From NCBI RefSeq assembly GCF_005889715.1, contig NZ_VCKW01000063.1:1-35740 (forward strand): DNA of 35,740 bases, written 5' to 3'. The notes beneath the pieces were generated by a model. That model worked only from the letters and a program-made list of their open reading frames with translations. It was not told the DNA's origin and ran no database searches. Position 1 is the stretch's first letter. The number at the start of each line of letters is the position of its first letter. Below are positions 1 through 9,442 of the stretch, piece by piece. Position numbers and translations under genes: made by a program. Source of the stretch: Actinomadura soli (lineage in GTDB: Bacteria > Actinomycetota > Actinomycetes > Streptosporangiales > Streptosporangiaceae).

Positions 1-272
1 CCAGCCTCCCCCGCCGCCCGATCCCGGGCCTCGCTCGCAGGTACCCGACGCCTCACTCGCACGGGGGACGGCTTCAAAAGCCCGATGGCATGCCGAGCAC
101 AAGCCGGTTGGACGTGATTGGACGTGTACGCGACCGTGAATCGTGGACGAGGTTTCCGAGCAGGTGCGGCGCCGTGTGCGCGATAACTTTCCTCACCGGC
201 TGATCGGGTGATCGAGGCCCTGGCCGGATTGACCAGCGACGTTTCCCCGGTGAAGCTCGCGATTCGATCGCC

Positions 273-454
273 ATCGAACGGATTCAGGTGGCCGTTCTTG
301 TCGCCGCCCAGGAACATCCGCGCAAGCCGGTCGCACTCGGCCGCACCGACTGGCGGGACCTGTTGGTAGCCGCTGCGTTAGAAGCGGACTGGCAAGGAGC
401 GGGCAAGCGGGGCGTCAGGCGCCAGGAGGAGAGGGCATCTTCCCTAGCGCGGTG
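273..454 (+). pseudogene. possible decayed small hypothetical protein
   Basis: This frame reads IERIQVAVLVAAQEHP followed by GRTDWRDLLVAAALEADW. It resembles the small actinomycete hypothetical proteins of the 'ERVQAAVLLLADGD...DWRDVLVAAGLADEDW' type, which have no known function. No start codon stands close upstream in this frame, so it looks like a remnant. The rest of bases 1-440 shows no gene I can support. Confidence 0.25.
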
Positions 455-752
455 ATGCGCGCGGGCACCTCGTTCGGGTTCGAGGACGCGAGGTGAGCGG
501 AACCCTGGTGGGTGTCGATCGCACGCACTCGGGCTGCCCAAGCGTCAGGGGGATCCTGCGCGCCGTTGCGCGAGTCTCGTTCGCGGCCTTGGTCAGCGAC
601 ATCGCACGCTGCCAGAAACCGGACGCCTTGATGACGGCGAGACCGCGGGCGAGCGTTGCCACGAACACCCATCCGAACCGCTTGGCGTACGACTGTACGC
701 CAAGCGGGATCTGGCATGGCAGTGCAGGTCGGACCCGCGCAGTGCTTGACAC
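444..752 (-). pseudogene. decayed IclR-family regulator (N-terminal part)
   Basis: The minus-strand reading holds LARGLAVIKASGF, then ANETRATARRIPLTL and CVRSTPTRVPLT. This matches the N-terminal winged helix-turn-helix of PcaR/PobR-type IclR regulators (usual pattern: SLARGLAVI, then a recognition helix TRAAARRFLLTL, then YV....FALTPRVLELG). Conserved positions are altered, the first ~20 residues look unrelated, and the frame stops where the effector-binding domain should begin, leaving ~100 aa against a usual ~250. It sits upstream of and opposite to the ABC importer at 878-4655, where a cognate regulator would be expected. I infer a degenerate former regulator of that operon. Confidence 0.5.
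678..707. promoter_or_regulatory. 13-bp perfect inverted repeat, possible operator
   Basis: The arms CCGCTTGGCGTAC (678-690) and GTACGCCAAGCGG (695-707) are perfectly complementary around a 4-base centre. The repeat overlaps the 5' part of the decayed IclR frame and lies about 40-70 bases upstream of a TTGACA box. That position would suit an activator or divergent-regulator site for the ABC operon; a simple hairpin is the alternative. Confidence 0.4.
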
Positions 753-775
753 TCGTGAACAGCGCCACTTACCTT
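746..775 (+). promoter_or_regulatory. candidate promoter of the ABC importer operon
   Basis: A perfect -35 hexamer TTGACA (746-751) is followed after 18 bases by TACCTT (770-775), a weak -10. The first gene starts about 100 bases downstream at 878. The assignment rests on sequence match alone. Confidence 0.35.
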
Positions 776-877
776 CGACCGCACTGCGTACAAGTCGCCG
801 CTATACGACCAGGCGGGACGCGGCGCGGAGCGACACGGCCCGCGCACGTCGCAGGCGAGGATCCAGGAGGTACGACA

Positions 878-2004
878 GTGGCAGGCTCACGCCAAATCCA
901 AGGTGTCGCCGCAATCGGTGTACTAGCACTCGCGCTCAGCGCCTGCGGATCGTCCGATGAACGGTCCTCCGGCCGTGGAGCGGACACGACGACCGCGGCG
1001 CTCACGGAATTGGCCGGGACCGGCACCTACGGGCGGCCGCCGGCGAAGGCTCCGGCCGTCGCGGGCGCCAAGAAGGTCTGGATCGTCTCCTGCGGCCAGA
1101 GCGCCATCGGCTGCCAGACCGGGGCCGAGGCCGCGAAGAAGGCGGCCGAGGCGGTGGGATGGACCGCCCAGATATGTGACGGCAAGCTCAATGCGGGCGG
1201 CGCGTTCGCCGGCTGTGTCCGCCAGGGGATCGCGGCGAAGGTCGATGCGATCGTGACCGAGGCGATCGACTGCGTGGCCGTCAAGGAACCGCTCGGCGAG
1301 GCGAAGGCCGCCAAGATCACGACCATCAATTTCTGGGGCTTCGACTGCGACACCGGGGAGAGCGCCACGGGCGAGAAGCTGTTCACCGAGTCGGTCGTCC
1401 CCTCCGAGAAGTACCGGACCAACGAGGCATATCAGCAGGCGATCGGTGCGGCCCGGGCCGAGTGGGTCAAGGCACGCTCCGGCGGCACGGCCAACGTGAT
1501 CGAGCTGCATTTCACGGGGACCAACATCGGTGCCGCCCTGCACGAGGGATTCCAGCGGAGAATGAAAGAGTGCGCGTCCTGCGAGGTCGAGACGGTCGAG
1601 GTGACGCACCAGTCCTTTGGCAACACCCGGCAGATCATCGAGTCGGCGCTGCTGAAGAATCCGCAGGCGAACTGGGTGGCGGTACCGCTGGACTCGCTTG
1701 TGCTCGCGGGCGCGGGCCAGGCCGTCGCCGGTTCGCCGCGCCGGGCGGACGTGAAGCTGATCGGCGGCGAGGGACTGCCGCCGAACCTCGGTCTGATCCG
1801 GCAGAACCAGGGGCAGAGCGCGGCGATCGGGCAGCCGATCGACTGGTACGGATGGGCGTCGATCGACACCCTCATCCGGGCCTTCGCCGGTGAGCCTCCC
1901 GCACCGTCCGGCATGGGCTTCCAGGTCATCGACTCCGAGGTGAGCCTGCCGGGCTCGGGCCCGTACCGGGCGCCGGTCGACTTCATGTCGGCCTACCGGC
2001 GGGC

Positions 2005-2017
<13 letters not shown>
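878..2017 (+). CDS. sugar-type ABC transporter substrate-binding lipoprotein
   Basis: This is the extracellular, lipid-anchored binding component of a ribose/xylose-class (CUT2) importer with a periplasmic-binding-protein type 4 fold. The start is GTG at 878, 7 bases after AGGAGG (865-870). The frame stays open back to 656, but that start lacks a ribosome site and puts the signal peptide in the middle. From 878 the protein (379 aa) opens with a short charged stretch, a hydrophobic core and the lipobox LSAC. The mature part alternates Rossmann-like segments (KVWIVSCGQ, VDAIVTEAID, NWVAVPLDSLV). The ATPase frame begins before this stop, so translation is probably coupled. The substrate is not shown; nearby aromatic catabolism suggests an aromatic compound or glycoside. 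Confidence 0.85.
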
Positions 2018-3602
<1,585 letters not shown>

Positions 3603-3606
<4 letters not shown>

Positions 3607-4655
3607 GCGGGACCCGTCTGCGTGAACCGGCGCGGGAATCGGCGGAGGCCCGGCCGCCCGCCGCACGGACCGGACGCCTCAGCGCGTACGGGGAGCGGTA
3701 CGGCCTGGTGCTTCTGCTCGTCGGAGTCATCGCGTTCTTCAGCGTCCTGCCCGCGAGCTCGACGGCGTTCACCAGCACCGCCAACGTCCAGTCGGTGCTC
3801 GCGAGCATCGCCGTGGTCGCCGTGCTCGCCGTCGCCGCGGTCTTCCCGCTCGCGTGCGGCCAGTTCGACTTCTCCGTCGCGGCCACGTCGCTGGTGTCGT
3901 CGATCGTCTGTGCCGCGACGATATCGAACCACGACGCCCCGCTGCCGCTCGCGGTCCTGTGCGGTGTGGGCGCCGGCGTGCTGGTCGGCCTGGTCAACGC
4001 CGTGCTCGTCGCCCTCCTGCGGCTCAACGCGTTCGTCATCACAATCGGTACCGCCACGCTTCTCCCGGGCCTGGTGCAGTGGTACACGCAGGGCGTCGAT
4101 CTCGTCCGCGGGATCTCGCAGCCGCTGCGGGACTTCGGGTCGCTGACGTGGCTCGGCCTTCCCCGCGTCATCTGGCTGGTGGCGCTCATCACCGCCGTCT
4201 GCTGGTTCACCTTGGCCCACACCGCCTTCGGCCGACGGCTCTACGCGGTCGGGAGCAACGCCTCCGCCGCCCGGCTGGTCGGCATCCCGGTCACCACGCT
4301 GACCTTCGGCGCACTGGTGACGTCGGGCGGTCTCGCGGGCATCGCCGGTGTGATCCTCACCGCCCGGAACGGCGGAGGGCTCGTGGACAGCGGTGCCGAT
4401 CTCCTGTTCCCGGCACTCGCGGCCGTCTTCCTGGGCGCCACGGCGATCGATCCCGGCCGCTACAACGTGCTGGGTGCGGTCGTCGGCACGTTGTTCGTCG
4501 CCGTGTCGGTCAGCGGCCTGACGCTCGCGGGCACCGCGGAGTGGGTCCCCGCCGTGTTCAACGGCGCGGCTCTGATCGTCGCGGTCGCCGTCTCCACCCT
4601 GCTGGCGCGCCGGCGCGGTGGCCCGCTCGCGGGCGCCCGCCAGGGCAACCGGTAG
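3603..4655 (+). CDS. RbsC-type ABC transporter permease
   Basis: This is the membrane channel subunit of the importer (BPD_transp_2 family, 350 aa). A ~35-residue polar N-terminus precedes eight to ten hydrophobic segments such as YGLVLLLVGVIAFFSVL, IAVVAVLAVAAVFPLACG and LAVLCGVGAGVLVGLVNAVL. The family segment TAFGRRLYAVGSNASAARLVGI, the EAA-like loop that contacts the ATPase, lies near residue 220. The ATG is 4 bases inside the ATPase gene, preceded by AGGAGGAA. It ends the three-gene operon, followed by tandem hairpins. Confidence 0.9.
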
Positions 4656-4661
4656 ATGGCG

Positions 4662-4743
4662 GGCCCCGGCGGTCGCGCCGCCGCCGGGGCCGCGCACGAC
4701 CGGGCCACGTCACGTGGAGGGCTTCCGAAACGTGATGTGGCCC
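4662..4743. terminator. two tandem hairpins between convergent operons
   Basis: Hairpin 1 has a perfect 11-bp stem, GGCCCCGGCGG (4662-4672) with CCGCCGGGGCC (4681-4691). Hairpin 2 has a 13-bp stem with one mismatch, GGGCCACGTCACG (4702-4714) with CGTGATGTGGCCC (4731-4743). They fill the gap between the plus-strand permease and the minus-strand maleylacetate reductase. No U-run follows, as is common in actinomycetes. Confidence 0.6.
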
Positions 4744-4749
4744 AGCGGG

Positions 4750-5823
4750 TCAGGACCGTGGCGCTGGACGCTCGCCGCTCCAGGCGGCGTGGAGCAGGCG
4801 CGTCACGCCGTCGCGGGTGACGGGCGCGGGGTTCGCGTACGGGGCGTTCAGGACCTGCTCGCGGACGGGGTCGATGTCGCCTTCGGCCATGCCGAGCTCG
4901 CGCAGGGACCGGGGCGCGTCCAGGGAGGCCGCCAGATCCCAGAGGCGGCCAGCGGGGTCGCCGGAGTCCAGCGCTCGTGCCAGGGCTTCGGTCGCTTCGG
5001 GGGCGGCGGGCTGGTTGTAGGCGAGTGCGTGCGGCAGGACCACGGTGTGGGTCGCGGCGTGCGGGAGGTCGAGCGTCCCGCCGAGAGCGTGGCAGAGTTT
5101 GTGGTGCAGGGACATGGTCGTGGCGCCCAGGGCGGCGCCGCACAGCCAGGACGCGTACAGCGCCGTGGTGCGGGCGCCGAGGTCGCGTCCATCGGCGAAC
5201 ACGCCTGGAAGCGCCTCGGTCATTGCGCGCACGCCCTCTTGGGCCATCAGCGAGACGACCGGGGAGCGGTCCGGTGCGTAGAGCGCCTCGACCGCGTGGG
5301 CGACGGCGTTGAATCCGCTGGTCACCGACATGGCGATGGGGAGGCCGAAGGTGAGGTCGGGGTCGTACAGGACGCTCGCGGGCAGCACCCGCGGATCCTT
5401 GCCGGTCCGCTTGCGGCCGTTCTCGGTGAGGCCCCACACGGTGGTCATCTCCGAGCCCGCGTAGGTCGTGGGGACGGCGATCACCGGCAGGTCGTGCTCC
5501 AGCGCGATGGCCTTGCCCAGGCCGATGGCCGATCCGCCGCCGACCGTCACGCAGGCGTCGGCGCCGAGCTCGGCGGCGCGGCCGCGGGCGTGCCGTGCGA
5601 CCTCGACCGGGACGTGCATGCGCGCTTCGGCGAGGACGCCCGCGGAACGCTCGCCCAGCGCCTCCGCGATGGTCTCCCCGGTCGCGCGCTGCTCGGGCGA
5701 GCAAAGCACGAGGGCGCGGCGCGCGCCCAGCCGCGCGACCTCCTCGGGCAGGGACGCGACGACACCAGACCCGAACAGCACACGCATCGGCAGCGCGTCG
5801 TAGGAGAAGGAGGTCTGGACCAT
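4750..5823 (-). CDS. maleylacetate reductase
   Basis: It reduces maleylacetate to 3-oxoadipate with NAD(P)H, the step after hydroxyquinol ring cleavage. The 357-aa length is typical of this iron-containing-alcohol-dehydrogenase branch. The N-terminal nucleotide-binding half has GGGSAIGLGKA and PTTYAGSEMT. The C-terminal half has FNAVAHAVEALYA, LHHKLCHALGG and PHAATHTVVLPH, the histidine-rich pattern of maleylacetate reductases. The frame runs open upstream to 6330, but ATG 5823 is correct: it begins MVQTSFSYDALP, follows an AGG-type site and starts 2 bases after the dioxygenase stop. It is the last gene of the iclR-dioxygenase-reductase operon and corresponds to TsdD/GraC of gamma-resorcylate pathways. 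Confidence 0.9.
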   Translation of the reverse strand: MVQTSFSYDALPMRVLFGSGVVASLPEEVARLGARRALVLCSPEQRATGETIAEALGERSAGVLAEARMHVPVEVARHARGRAAELGADACVTVGGGSAIGLGKAIALEHDLPVIAVPTTYAGSEMTTVWGLTENGRKRTGKDPRVLPASVLYDPDLTFGLPIAMSVTSGFNAVAHAVEALYAPDRSPVVSLMAQEGVRAMTEALPGVFADGRDLGARTTALYASWLCGAALGATTMSLHHKLCHALGGTLDLPHAATHTVVLPHALAYNQPAAPEATEALARALDSGDPAGRLWDLAASLDAPRSLRELGMAEGDIDPVREQVLNAPYANPAPVTRDGVTRLLHAAWSGERPAPRS

Positions 5824-5825
5824 GG

Positions 5826-6737
5826 TCACGCTTCCAGGTCGGCGGTGTCGGGGCGGAGGACGACGTCGAAGTTCACCGTGCGGAACGGGTTGGGCAGGCC
5901 GGCCGTGGCCGCGCGCTCTGGGTCGTCGACCTCGGGGAACTCGCGCACCAGGCTGGGCTTGACCCCGAACACGGCGTCGGAGTCGATGAACGGCGCCCCG
6001 GCGACGAACAGGTGAGTGGTCACAGTGCGGTAGCCGGGCGCGGACACCTCGAAGTGGATGTGCGCGGGCCGGTTCGGATGCCGGGCCGTCGCCTCCAGCA
6101 GCCGCCCGACCGGGCCGTCCTGCGGGATCGGGTAGTGGCGCGGGACGATCGAGCGGAACCAGAACCGCCCCTCGCCGTCCGCGGTGAACAGCCCGCGCAG
6201 ATTCAGGTCCGGCTGCACGCCGGGCTGCTGCACGTCGTAGAAGCCCTCGTCGTTGGCCTGCCACACATCGACCGCCGCCGCCGGGACGGGCCGCCCGTCC
6301 GGGCCCGCGACGCTTCCGGTGACCAGGCACGGGGTGCCCTTGCCGTCCTCGGCGATGTCGGCGCCCAGCTCCCGGGGCGGGGAGGCGACCATGTGGAAGG
6401 GCCCTTCCACCGTGGACTCGGTCAGCCCCTCACCGGCCCGGTTGTTGATGGTCTCGACCAGCATCGAGGCGCCCAGCACGTCGGAGAGCAGGATGAACTC
6501 CTGCCGGGTGCTCGTGCACGCCTGCCCGGTCGCGGTGAGGAACTCGATCGCCGCCGCCCACTCCCGCTCAGTGAGCTCGACGTCCTTCACGAAGCCGTGC
6601 AGGTGCCGTACGAGCGAGGTGAGGATCCGCCGCAACCGCGGGTCGGGCGTCCGGGCAAAACTGGCGGCGACCACGTCGGCCGACCGTTCCTCGCTGAACA
6701 GCTGGGCCGGGTCCGGTGGAGTGTGCGAATCCATCAT
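5826..6737 (-). CDS. hydroxyquinol 1,2-dioxygenase (intradiol)
   Basis: This non-haem Fe(III) enzyme splits hydroxyquinol (1,2,4-trihydroxybenzene) between its adjacent hydroxyls to give maleylacetate. The 303 aa comprise an N-terminal helical dimerisation domain (residues ~25-125, with STRQEFILLSDVLGAS and EGPFHM) and a beta-sandwich catalytic domain. The four expected iron ligands are visible: Tyr167 (ANDEGFY), Tyr202 (RHYPIP), His226 and His228 (RPAHIHFEV). Assignment to hydroxyquinol rather than catechol rests on the adjoining maleylacetate reductase and on similarity to the TsdC/ChqB type. Two ATGs (6737 and 6734) stand in tandem; GGAAGA is better spaced for the second. Confidence 0.9.
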   Translation of the reverse strand: MMDSHTPPDPAQLFSEERSADVVAASFARTPDPRLRRILTSLVRHLHGFVKDVELTEREWAAAIEFLTATGQACTSTRQEFILLSDVLGASMLVETINNRAGEGLTESTVEGPFHMVASPPRELGADIAEDGKGTPCLVTGSVAGPDGRPVPAAAVDVWQANDEGFYDVQQPGVQPDLNLRGLFTADGEGRFWFRSIVPRHYPIPQDGPVGRLLEATARHPNRPAHIHFEVSAPGYRTVTTHLFVAGAPFIDSDAVFGVKPSLVREFPEVDDPERAATAGLPNPFRTVNFDVVLRPDTADLEA

Positions 6738-6758
6738 CGTCTTCCGTGCTCTCGTCGG

Positions 6759-7565
6759 TCACGTGGCGCGCAGGGCTCGCTGCGGCGCGGCGTGGATGAG
6801 TTCGTAGTCGCGTCCGATCGCGCCGGTCGTCTGGAGCAGGAGGGGCAGCAGGTCGTCGATCAGCTCGCGGTGGGCGACCTCGGCGGCGATCGCCGTGACG
6901 TTGACCGCGGCGACCGTCCGTCCGTCGCCGTCGCGCAGGGGCGCGGCGACGGAGCGGATTCCGGGCGCCACCTCGCCGTCGGTCGAGGCCCAGCCGCGGG
7001 CGCGCACCTCCCGTAGCTCGGCCTCGATCTCGTCGATCGGCTTGGGCCGGTGGGGTTTGATCGGGGATCGCGTCTCCGCGCGCAGTGCCGTGTGCAGGGC
7101 GTCGGGGTCCAGGGACGCGAGGAGGACCTTGCCGAGCGCGGTGCTGGCGGCGGGGAGGCGCATGCCCACCTTGACGTTGACGGCCACCACCTTGGGGACC
7201 TCGACGCGGGCGGTGTAGACGATGTCCGAGCCGTCCAGCTCGGCCATGGAGGCGGCCTGGCCGGTCTGCTTTACGAGGTCGCGCAGGTGAGGGAGCGCGA
7301 CCTCCCACAGGCCGGTGGACAGCGTGTAGGCCACGCCCAGCTCCAGCACCCGGGGGGTGAGGACGACGCCCTCGGGCGTCGAGCGCGCGTACCCGAGGTG
7401 TTCGAGCGTGAGGACGATCCGGCGGGCGGTCGGCCGGGCCAGCCCGGTCGCGGCCGCGATCTCGGTGAGGGACATCGGCACCCGGTGCGAGCCGAAGCAT
7501 CTGATCACGTCGAGACCGCGGGCCAGGGCCTCGATGAAGTCCGGGCCGGCGTCGTCGCGCGGCAT
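6759..7565 (-). CDS. IclR-family regulator of the hydroxyquinol operon
   Basis: This 268-aa regulator has an N-terminal winged helix (residues ~8-70: ALARGLDVIRCF, MSLTEIAAATGLARPTARRI) and a C-terminal effector-binding domain (ALGKVLLASLDP, ASTDGEVAPGIRSVAAPL). The ATG at 7565 has an upstream AAGGGAG. It is the first gene of the operon with the dioxygenase and reductase. The monooxygenase at 7827 is divergent across a 261-base gap rich in palindromes. The rhodococcal gamma-resorcylate cluster also uses an IclR regulator (TsdR). I infer a sensor of a hydroxyquinol-forming aromatic that controls both directions. Confidence 0.88.
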   Translation of the reverse strand: MPRDDAGPDFIEALARGLDVIRCFGSHRVPMSLTEIAAATGLARPTARRIVLTLEHLGYARSTPEGVVLTPRVLELGVAYTLSTGLWEVALPHLRDLVKQTGQAASMAELDGSDIVYTARVEVPKVVAVNVKVGMRLPAASTALGKVLLASLDPDALHTALRAETRSPIKPHRPKPIDEIEAELREVRARGWASTDGEVAPGIRSVAAPLRDGDGRTVAAVNVTAIAAEVAHRELIDDLLPLLLQTTGAIGRDYELIHAAPQRALRAT

Positions 7566-7704
7566 GTGGCTCCCTTCGCCGGTGGCCGATCGCCACTCGC
7601 CAGTCTTGTCCGGCCAAGAGTACGGGGTGCGACCGCTCTTCGGTCAAGTGCCCGCCTGCTTTGCTTCCCCCTTGTTCACGTCGTCCTCGCAGGACAAGTG
7701 AGGG

Positions 7705-7719
7705 GTGCAATGAATGGAC
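7705..7719. promoter_or_regulatory. shared 15-bp near-palindrome, copy A
   Basis: GTGCAATGAATGGAC matches 12 of 15 positions with GTCCGTTGAATGGAC at 16496-16510, and is closely similar to the minus-strand reading of 17917-17931. It lies 8 bases upstream of a TTGACA box and about 110 bases before the monooxygenase start. I infer an IclR-type operator. Confidence 0.45.
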
Positions 7720-7726
7720 TCTTCTC

Positions 7727-7755
7727 TTGACAGCGGCGGTCACGCGTCCCATGCT
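7727..7755 (+). promoter_or_regulatory. candidate promoter of the monooxygenase operon
   Basis: TTGACA (7727-7732) and CATGCT (7750-7755) are separated by 17 bases. The -35 is perfect and the -10 weak. The shared 15-bp site lies immediately upstream, a position suited to an activator. Confidence 0.4.
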
Positions 7756-7773
7756 GCTGGGACGCAGCAGGAT

Positions 7774-7807
7774 TGACCGACTGACGGTCAGTTTACCGTC
7801 TAACGGT
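7774..7807. promoter_or_regulatory. cluster of nested palindromes before the monooxygenase start
   Basis: Within 34 bases are CTGACGGTCAG (7781-7791, perfect 5-1-5), TGACCG/CGGTCA (7774-7779 and 7785-7790), GACGGT/ACCGTC (7783-7788 and 7795-7800) and ACCGT/ACGGT (7795-7799 and 7803-7807). The motif ACGGT and its complement recur with regular spacing. This could be a second regulator-binding array or leader structure between the promoter and the ribosome site AGTGGAGG. Confidence 0.4.
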
Positions 7808-7826
7808 CACTCAGTGGAGGCAGCAC

Positions 7827-9428
7827 ATGTCGAACAGCGCCACATCCGCCGATGTCGTCGTCATCGGCGGCGGACCCGCCGGCCTGACGGTCGCCGCAGA
7901 GGCCGCGCGCGCCGGGGCCCGGGTCGTCGTGTTGGAGCGCCGCACGGAGGACACCCACTCACGGGCCGGAGTGATCCAGCCGCGCGTGCTGGAGCTGTTC
8001 GACGTCCGCGGCCTCATGGACCGGTTCCGCGCCGCGGCCGAGAAGTGGCGGCCCGACTTCGAGGTACCGCGCTACATCTACGCCGGCCTGATCGGGCTGC
8101 GCTACGACCAGCTCGACAGCAAGTTCCCCTACGCGCTGATCCTGCCGCAGATGACCACCGAGCACCTGCTGGCGGAATGGGCCGTGGAACAGGGCGCCGA
8201 CCTGCGCCGCGGGCTCACCTACCTCGGCCACGCCGAGACCCCCGGCGGGGTCACGGTCACCGCCCGGGACTCCGCAGGCGACGCACTCGAATTCAGCGCG
8301 CCCTATCTGGTGGGGGCCGATGGCGCCCGCAGCCTCGTCCGCGAGGTGGCCGGCATCCCCTTCGACGGCCATCCGACGCGGATGACCGCTGTGGCCGTGG
8401 ACGCCCATCTGTCCTTTCCCTGGCAGGCGTCGATGCAGATGAAACGCAACGAGCACGGCTGGGTGCTCTCCTACCCCTTCGGCCGGGGCATCACCCGGTT
8501 CATCATCGTCGCCGAACGCTGCCGCCACGTGCCCAAGCACGAGCCGGTCACCATGGACGAGGTCCGGGAATCGCTGCGGCTGATCTTCGGGGACGACTTC
8601 GGCGTGACGTCGGCGCAGTGGCTGTCGCGCTACGGCGACGCGCACCGGATGGTCCCCGAGTTCCGCCGCGGACGGGTGCTGCTCGCCGGGGAGGCGACCC
8701 GCGTGCACTACCCCGCGAGCGGCATCGGGATGAACTACTGCATCCAGGACGCCTTCAACCTCGGCTGGAAACTCGGCTGGGTAGCGACCGGACGCGCCCC
8801 CGACGCGCTGCTCGACAGCTACCACGAAGAGCGGCATCCGGTGCTCAAGACGCTGATGGACGACGTCGCGGCGCAGTGCGGGCTGCATTTCGACTTCTCC
8901 CACGCCGGGCTGGCCCTCAAGGACTTCGTCGAGCGGGAGCTCGTGCCGATCCCGGAGGTCAACACGATCCTCCGCGACCGGCTGAGCGGCTTCGGCACCT
9001 CCTACCACCACGACTCCGACCCCCATGACGCGGACGGCGCCCGGGTGAGCGACTTCCCCGTCGACACCGCCGGCGCCCCATCCGCCTCGTCCTACACCCG
9101 GGTCGCCAAGGACGCCGGCTTCGTGCTGGCCGACGCCGCCGGCCCCGCGGGCGCCCCCCGGACGCTGCCCGACGTGATCACCACGGTGACGGCCCCGGCC
9201 GCCGCGCTGGCGGAGCGGTTCGGCGGCGCCGCGGCGGTGCTGATCCGTCCCGACGCCTATGTGGCGCGCGCCTGGGCGGCACGGCCCACCGACGAGCAGG
9301 TCACCGCCGCCTACCAGACCGCGACGCGGCAGGAGGCGGGCGAACCGGTACAGGCGGACGACTTGATGCGGGCGGGCGAGCCGGTGCGGGCAGGCGCGGA
9401 CGCCGTCCAGCAGCCCGAACACGCGTGA
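7827..9428 (+). CDS. FAD-dependent aromatic-ring monooxygenase (PheA/TfdB-like)
   Basis: This 533-aa group A flavoprotein hydroxylase probably adds a hydroxyl to an aromatic or heteroaromatic ring using NAD(P)H and O2. Visible motifs are the FAD dinucleotide fold VVVIGGGPAGLTVAAEAA (residue ~10), the DG motif VGADGARSLVREVAGIPFDG (~residue 170) and the ribityl-binding stretch RVLLAGEATRVHYPASGIGMNY (~residue 285). The latter has GEA in place of the usual GDA. A C-terminal thioredoxin-like domain follows, ending in an Ala/Gln-rich tail. AGTGGAGG precedes the ATG. In rhodococcal and corynebacterial resorcinol pathways such a hydroxylase makes hydroxyquinol, so resorcinol 4-hydroxylase is plausible but unproven; the downstream amidohydrolase would also fit an N-heterocycle. 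Confidence 0.85.
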   Translation: MSNSATSADVVVIGGGPAGLTVAAEAARAGARVVVLERRTEDTHSRAGVIQPRVLELFDVRGLMDRFRAAAEKWRPDFEVPRYIYAGLIGLRYDQLDSKFPYALILPQMTTEHLLAEWAVEQGADLRRGLTYLGHAETPGGVTVTARDSAGDALEFSAPYLVGADGARSLVREVAGIPFDGHPTRMTAVAVDAHLSFPWQASMQMKRNEHGWVLSYPFGRGITRFIIVAERCRHVPKHEPVTMDEVRESLRLIFGDDFGVTSAQWLSRYGDAHRMVPEFRRGRVLLAGEATRVHYPASGIGMNYCIQDAFNLGWKLGWVATGRAPDALLDSYHEERHPVLKTLMDDVAAQCGLHFDFSHAGLALKDFVERELVPIPEVNTILRDRLSGFGTSYHHDSDPHDADGARVSDFPVDTAGAPSASSYTRVAKDAGFVLADAAGPAGAPRTLPDVITTVTAPAAALAERFGGAAAVLIRPDAYVARAWAARPTDEQVTAAYQTATRQEAGEPVQADDLMRAGEPVRAGADAVQQPEHA

Positions 9429-9442
9429 GACAGGGAGCGGAC

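Noticed and set aside
7827..9428. Naming the flavin hydroxylase resorcinol 4-hydroxylase outright
   Set aside because: Its operon partners do not belong to known resorcinol pathways, and substrate cannot be read from the shared FAD motifs.
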